Positions 60,921-64,000 of a stretch of DNA of 64,000 nt are shown piece after piece. Positions within the stretch are counted from its first letter, which is position 1; each line of letters starts with the position of its first letter. The translations under genes were made by a program, and so were the position numbers. Source of the DNA: Robiginitalea marina (GTDB taxonomy: Bacteria > Bacteroidota > Bacteroidia > Flavobacteriales > Flavobacteriaceae); assembly GCF_024006985.1 (NCBI RefSeq), contig NZ_JAMXIB010000005.1, positions 186,001 through 250,000 on the forward strand, read 5' to 3'. A model generated the notes under the pieces. It worked only from the letters and a program-made list of their open reading frames with translations, was not told where the DNA came from and ran no database searches.

Positions 60921-61928
60921 ATGTTTCGCCTGTTCCGATCCAGATTCTACCTCGCGCTCTTCCTGATGGGCGCGGTCCTCATCATGGGGGTGCTCGGATA
61001 CCGGTATATTTCCGACTTCTCCTGGATCGATGCCCTGTACATGACCGTAATTACGGTAACTACAGTGGGTTTTCGCGAAATCCGCCCCCTGAGTGCCTCG
61101 GAGCAGCTCTTTACCATTGTACTGATCGCCTCAAGCGTCTTTATTTTTGCCTTTGCCCTTTCGGTGATTACCGAATACCTGCTCAGCAGGAACTCCATGG
61201 AACTATTAAAAAAGAAAAAAGTGAAACAGCAGATCGACCGATTGGATAACCACGTCATCGTTTGCGGGTTCGGGCGGAACGGGTCCCAGGCCGTGGCACG
61301 CCTGAAGGCCTACAAAAAACCCTTTGTTGTCATTGAAAAGGACCGGGATATTATTGAGAAACATAGGGATGACATCCTTTTCCTGGAAGGGGATACCGTG
61401 GAAGACGACATCCTCCTCGCCGCCGGGGTCCAAAGGGCCAGCAGCCTGATTGCCACCCTGCCCGATGATGCCGCCAACCTCTTTGTGGTGCTTTCGGCCC
61501 GGCAGCTCAACCCCGACCTCTTCATCATCAGCAGGGCCTCCCAGATCAGCTCACAGAAAAAATTACAGCTCGCCGGGGCCGATAAGGTCATTATGCCCGA
61601 TAAGATTGGCGGCGACCATATGGCGTCCCTGGTGGTCCTCCCCGACCTGATCACCTTTATGGATAAGCTATCCATGGAAGGGGAGCATACGACGAACCTC
61701 GAGGAAGTCCACATCGAAGACTTTACCAGTCAACTGGAATGCAATACCCTTCGCGACCTTGACCTGCGCCGCAAAACCGGGTGCACCATTATCGGATATG
61801 TTACCCCCGACGGCACCTATATCATTAACCCGGAGGCAGATATGCCCCTGCAACCCCGCAGCAAGGTTATCGTCCTGGGGAGGCCCGATCAGATCCGTAT
61901 ACTGAACGAAATGTTCCGGATCGGCTAG
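60921..61928 (+). CDS. Ion-channel/TrkA-N potassium channel-like protein
   Basis: 335 aa. Two membrane helices (8-28 and 66-88) flank a pore loop with filter TVGF (Thr48-Phe51), followed by Arg52 instead of Gly; then a cytoplasmic RCK unit: TrkA-N Rossmann (VIVCGFGRNGSQAVARLKAY) and a TrkA-C-like end (EADMPLQPRSKVIVLGRPDQ). Resembles prokaryotic MthK/Kch channels. A ligand-gated K+ channel is likely; the altered filter makes selectivity uncertain. In one unit with the rhodanese and PspC genes. Confidence 0.9.
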   Translation: MFRLFRSRFYLALFLMGAVLIMGVLGYRYISDFSWIDALYMTVITVTTVGFREIRPLSASEQLFTIVLIASSVFIFAFALSVITEYLLSRNSMELLKKKKVKQQIDRLDNHVIVCGFGRNGSQAVARLKAYKKPFVVIEKDRDIIEKHRDDILFLEGDTVEDDILLAAGVQRASSLIATLPDDAANLFVVLSARQLNPDLFIISRASQISSQKKLQLAGADKVIMPDKIGGDHMASLVVLPDLITFMDKLSMEGEHTTNLEEVHIEDFTSQLECNTLRDLDLRRKTGCTIIGYVTPDGTYIINPEADMPLQPRSKVIVLGRPDQIRILNEMFRIG

Positions 61929-62037
61929 CCCCCGGGGAACCATGATCGCGGGGCCCCACGGCAGGATCCCGGCGCGGGCAATTTTGTCCTGAAGGCACCG
62001 GCCATCTCCCCGGTCTGCTTTAAAGGGGTTAGAATTT

Positions 62038-62072
62038 GATGGGGTAATTTTTTTTTAGGATATTGCCCCATC
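62038..62072 (+). promoter_or_regulatory. Inverted repeat in the symporter leader
   Basis: GATGGGGTAA (62038-62047) and TTGCCCCATC (62063-62072) form a 10-bp hairpin with one G-T pair and a 15-nt T-rich loop, 35 nt before the symporter ATG. Could be an operator or leader structure. The rest of the 178-nt gap shows no consensus promoter. Confidence 0.4.
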
Positions 62073-62106
62073 CTAAGACCAGAACAATCTAACTCAAACC
62101 ACCCAT

Positions 62107-64000
62107 ATGAAGCATGCATTTGTCCTCCTGTTTAGTTTCCTGTGCCTGGCCACTGCCGCCCAGGAGCTGAAGGTCAGGGAAACCATCAGCAACCCTTCGC
62201 GTAATATCAACGATGGGGTGATCCATTTGGAGGTTTCCGGGGGAAGGCCCCCCTATACCTTTAAATGGAGCAACCAAAGCACCCCCTTAAGCTCCGGACG
62301 GGCGACCGGCCTTACCGAGGGAATCCCTTATACAGCAGTGATTACCGATGCCATGGGAAATACCGTGACCCGGGTAAACACGGTGCCCACAGAGGCCATC
62401 GCTGAGGTGTTCAACGGGGCCATGACCCCGGCGGTTGGGGCCCTGGGGGCTATCCTGTTCTGGGACCCTTTTGCGGCTTCCGGACTTTATGACCCCCAGG
62501 TGTATGCCGACCAGAAGCGGATTCCCATCCCGGGTTGGTCCCCTGAGGTGAAGGACCGGTTTGTGCTGAAAAAATGGATCCGTCCCGACGGGGCTGCCAT
62601 TAGCAAAGGCGACCCGATTGCCACCATTTCCCGTGACGGCGGGGCAGACCTGACCGTAACCGCCCTGGCCGGGGGTACCCTCCGGCACCTGGTCAAAGAA
62701 GGGGGAGTGGTCTACAATTCAGAAAATTTGGAACACGTCATTGAGCAGGGGGCCCATTACCTGGCAGATATTGTCTATGACGAGCCAATAGTCCTGACCC
62801 ACCCCAATGGGGACCCCATTTCCAACGGGATCCCCTTCATCGTGATCTGGCTGGTGCTCGGGGCCACCTTCTTTACCCTCCGGATGGGCTTTATCAACCT
62901 CCGGGGGTTCCGCCATTCCATAGACCTGGCCAAGGGGAAATACGACGACCCTGAAGCCCCCGGGCAGGTGACCCATTTCCAGGCCCTGGCCACGGCGGTT
63001 TCGGGGACGGTAGGGCTCGGGAACATCGCCGGGGTGGCTGTAGCCGTATCCCTTGGCGGGGCCGGGGCTACGTTCTGGATGATCGTTTGCGGCCTGCTCG
63101 GGATGTCCTCAAAATTTGTGGAATGTACCCTGGGGGTGAAATACCGCGACATCCTCCCTGACGGCAGGGTTTTCGGGGGGCCGATGAATTACCTGCGCTA
63201 TGGGTTGGAAAAGCGCAATATGAAGGGTCTCGGCAAGGTCCTTGCCGGGGTGTTTGCCGTTTTGTGTGTTGGGGCTTCCTTTGGGGGAGGCAATATGTTC
63301 CAGGCCAACCAGTCCTTTGAACAACTGGCCGGGCAGTTCCATGTGCTCCAGGGCAATGGGTTCTGGTTCGGGGTGGTTACCGCTATCCTGGTGGGGGTGG
63401 TAATTATCGGGGGGATCCGCAGCATTGCCAACGTTACCGGCCGCGTAGTGCCCCTGATGGCTTCCATTTACATCATCGCCGCCCTTGCTGTGATTATCAT
63501 GAACATCCAGAATATAGGACCCGCTTTTTCCGCAATCCTGGAAGGGGCTTTCAACCCGGGGGCGCTTAAGGGCGGCATCATCGGGGTACTGGTGGTCGGA
63601 TTCCAGCGCGCGGCCTTTTCCAATGAGGCCGGGGTGGGTTCCGCGGCTATTGCGCACAGTACGGCAAAAACCCACAACCCCCCTTCGGAAGGGTTTGTGG
63701 CCCTGCTGGAACCGTTTATCGATACGGTGGTCGTGTGTACCTTAACGGCCCTGGTGCTGATTTTTACCGGGATGCACGAAGTGGAAGGGATGGCCGGGGC
63801 ACAGTTAACCTCAGATGCCTTTGGAAGCGTTATCTCCTGGTTCCCCTATGTGCTTGGGGTTGCCGTTTTCCTGTTCGCCTTTTCCACCATGATTTCCTGG
63901 TCCTATTACGGCATGCGCGCCTGGACCTACCTCTTCGGCAAAAGCAGGCGTTCCGAAATGGTTTATAAAATGCTCTTCCTCATCTTTGTGGTCATCGGGG
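62107..64000 (+). CDS. Sodium:alanine symporter family protein with N-terminal extension (3' end outside window)
   Basis: 631 codons visible, open at the right edge. From about residue 235 it is an AGCS (AlsT/DagA) Na+/amino acid symporter: family motif [29 protein letters not shown], and [14 protein letters not shown]-type loop ([14 protein letters not shown]). Upstream is unusual: a signal peptide ([18 protein letters not shown]), an SprB-like repeat (residues about 20-85, [23 protein letters not shown]), a linker with a hydrophobic stretch, and a barrel-sandwich (lipoyl/biotinyl-like) domain (about 155-205) without a modifiable lysine. Start ATG 62107. Transport of alanine or glycine with Na+ is likely. 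Confidence 0.88.
   Translation, partial: MKHAFVLLFSFLCLATAAQELKVRETISNPSRNINDGVIHLEVSGGRPPYTFKWSNQSTPLSSGRATGLTEGIPYTAVITDAMGNTVTRVNTVPTEAIAEVFNGAMTPAVGALGAILFWDPFAASGLYDPQVYADQKRIPIPGWSPEVKDRFVLKKWIRPDGAAISKGDPIATISRDGGADLTVTALAGGTLRHLVKEGGVVYNSENLEHVIEQGAHYLADIVYDEPIVLTHPNGDPISNGIPFIVIWLVLGATFFTLRMGFINLRGFRHSIDLAKGKYDDPEAPGQVTHFQALATAVSGTVGLGNIAGVAVAVSLGGAGATFWMIVCGLLGMSSKFVECTLGVKYRDILPDGRVFGGPMNYLRYGLEKRNMKGLGKVLAGVFAVLCVGASFGGGNMFQANQSFEQLAGQFHVLQGNGFWFGVVTAILVGVVIIGGIRSIANVTGRVVPLMASIYIIAALAVIIMNIQNIGPAFSAILEGAFNPGALKGGIIGVLVVGFQRAAFSNEAGVGSAAIAHSTAKTHNPPSEGFVALLEPFIDTVVVCTLTALVLIFTGMHEVEGMAGAQLTSDAFGSVISWFPYVLGVAVFLFAFSTMISWSYYGMRAWTYLFGKSRRSEMVYKMLFLIFVVIG

Noticed and set aside
1-64000. 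CRISPR arrays, IS elements, tRNA and rRNA genes
   Set aside because: No regularly spaced repeats, no transposase genes or terminal inverted repeats, and no tRNA cloverleaf or rRNA segment was recognised on reading both strands.

Overview
The window is a 64 kb stretch of a high-GC Flavobacteriaceae chromosome. Three things support this. Promoter-like sites match the Bacteroidetes consensus (TTTG or TTG, about 20 bp, then TAnnTTTG). The gene content is typical of the group: DUF1573, YceI, PspC, an RskA-type anti-sigma factor, retropepsin/PDZ and LRR lipoproteins, a short ribosomal protein THX and a chlamydial-type PEP carboxylase. Bacterial tryptophan catabolism is present as KynU and Kmo. The base composition and gene set resemble Robiginitalea, but the genus is an inference. 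No rRNA, tRNA, IS element, prophage or CRISPR array was seen; nearly all of it is core chromosome, densely packed, with many 1-4 base start/stop overlaps.

Layout. 1-8.4 kb: kynureninase (5' end outside the window), an MFS transporter, a lipoprotein, a ClpP peptidase, a light-related cluster (DUF2256, CRY-DASH, FeS photolyase-like protein) and kynurenine 3-monooxygenase. 8.4-21.7 kb: coiled-coil zinc-ribbon homologue plus Nif3, LpxK, a LipA/GAPDH/hybrid-kinase operon, two ECF sigma factors (one with its anti-sigma factor), MurB with an aminotransferase, and a retropepsin-PDZ protein. 21.8-30.5 kb: DUF1573 and ValS from a divergent promoter pair, an outer-membrane barrel, a two-component system, an LRR lipoprotein and a sterol-desaturase-family membrane enzyme. 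30.5-37.8 kb: a membrane and protein-quality operon (RsfS, FtsH, LUD protein, CdsA, Psd, ACBP) divergent from BirA, then PyrE/SRPBCC divergent from a Nudix protein. 37.8-51.8 kb: M14 lipoprotein, PAS kinase plus CheY-like regulator, CoaD/Ddl, PASTA/RluD, YaaA, ribosomal protein THX, a uracil-glycosylase-fold protein, PEP carboxylase and an M20 peptidase. 51.5-58.3 kb: a complete trpEGDCFBA operon with a small membrane-protein gene at its end. 58.4-62 kb: MarR/nitroreductase/YceI, then rhodanese/PspC/K+ channel. 62.1-64 kb: a sodium:alanine symporter running off the right end.

The most striking signal is upstream of trpE. An 18-codon leader ORF with three consecutive Trp codons starts 7 nt after a good -7 element. 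It is followed by a strong intrinsic terminator and by sequence at the leader stop codon that can pair with the terminator to form an antiterminator. This has every part of ribosome-mediated trp attenuation, apparently with a leaderless leader peptide. Other points worth attention are a symporter with a signal peptide, SprB-like repeat and barrel-sandwich domain at its N terminus; a zinc-ribbon family protein that has lost every cysteine; nested palindromes over the marR promoter; two genes whose start codons lie 7 nt apart in opposite directions; and an unlisted ribosomal protein THX gene.
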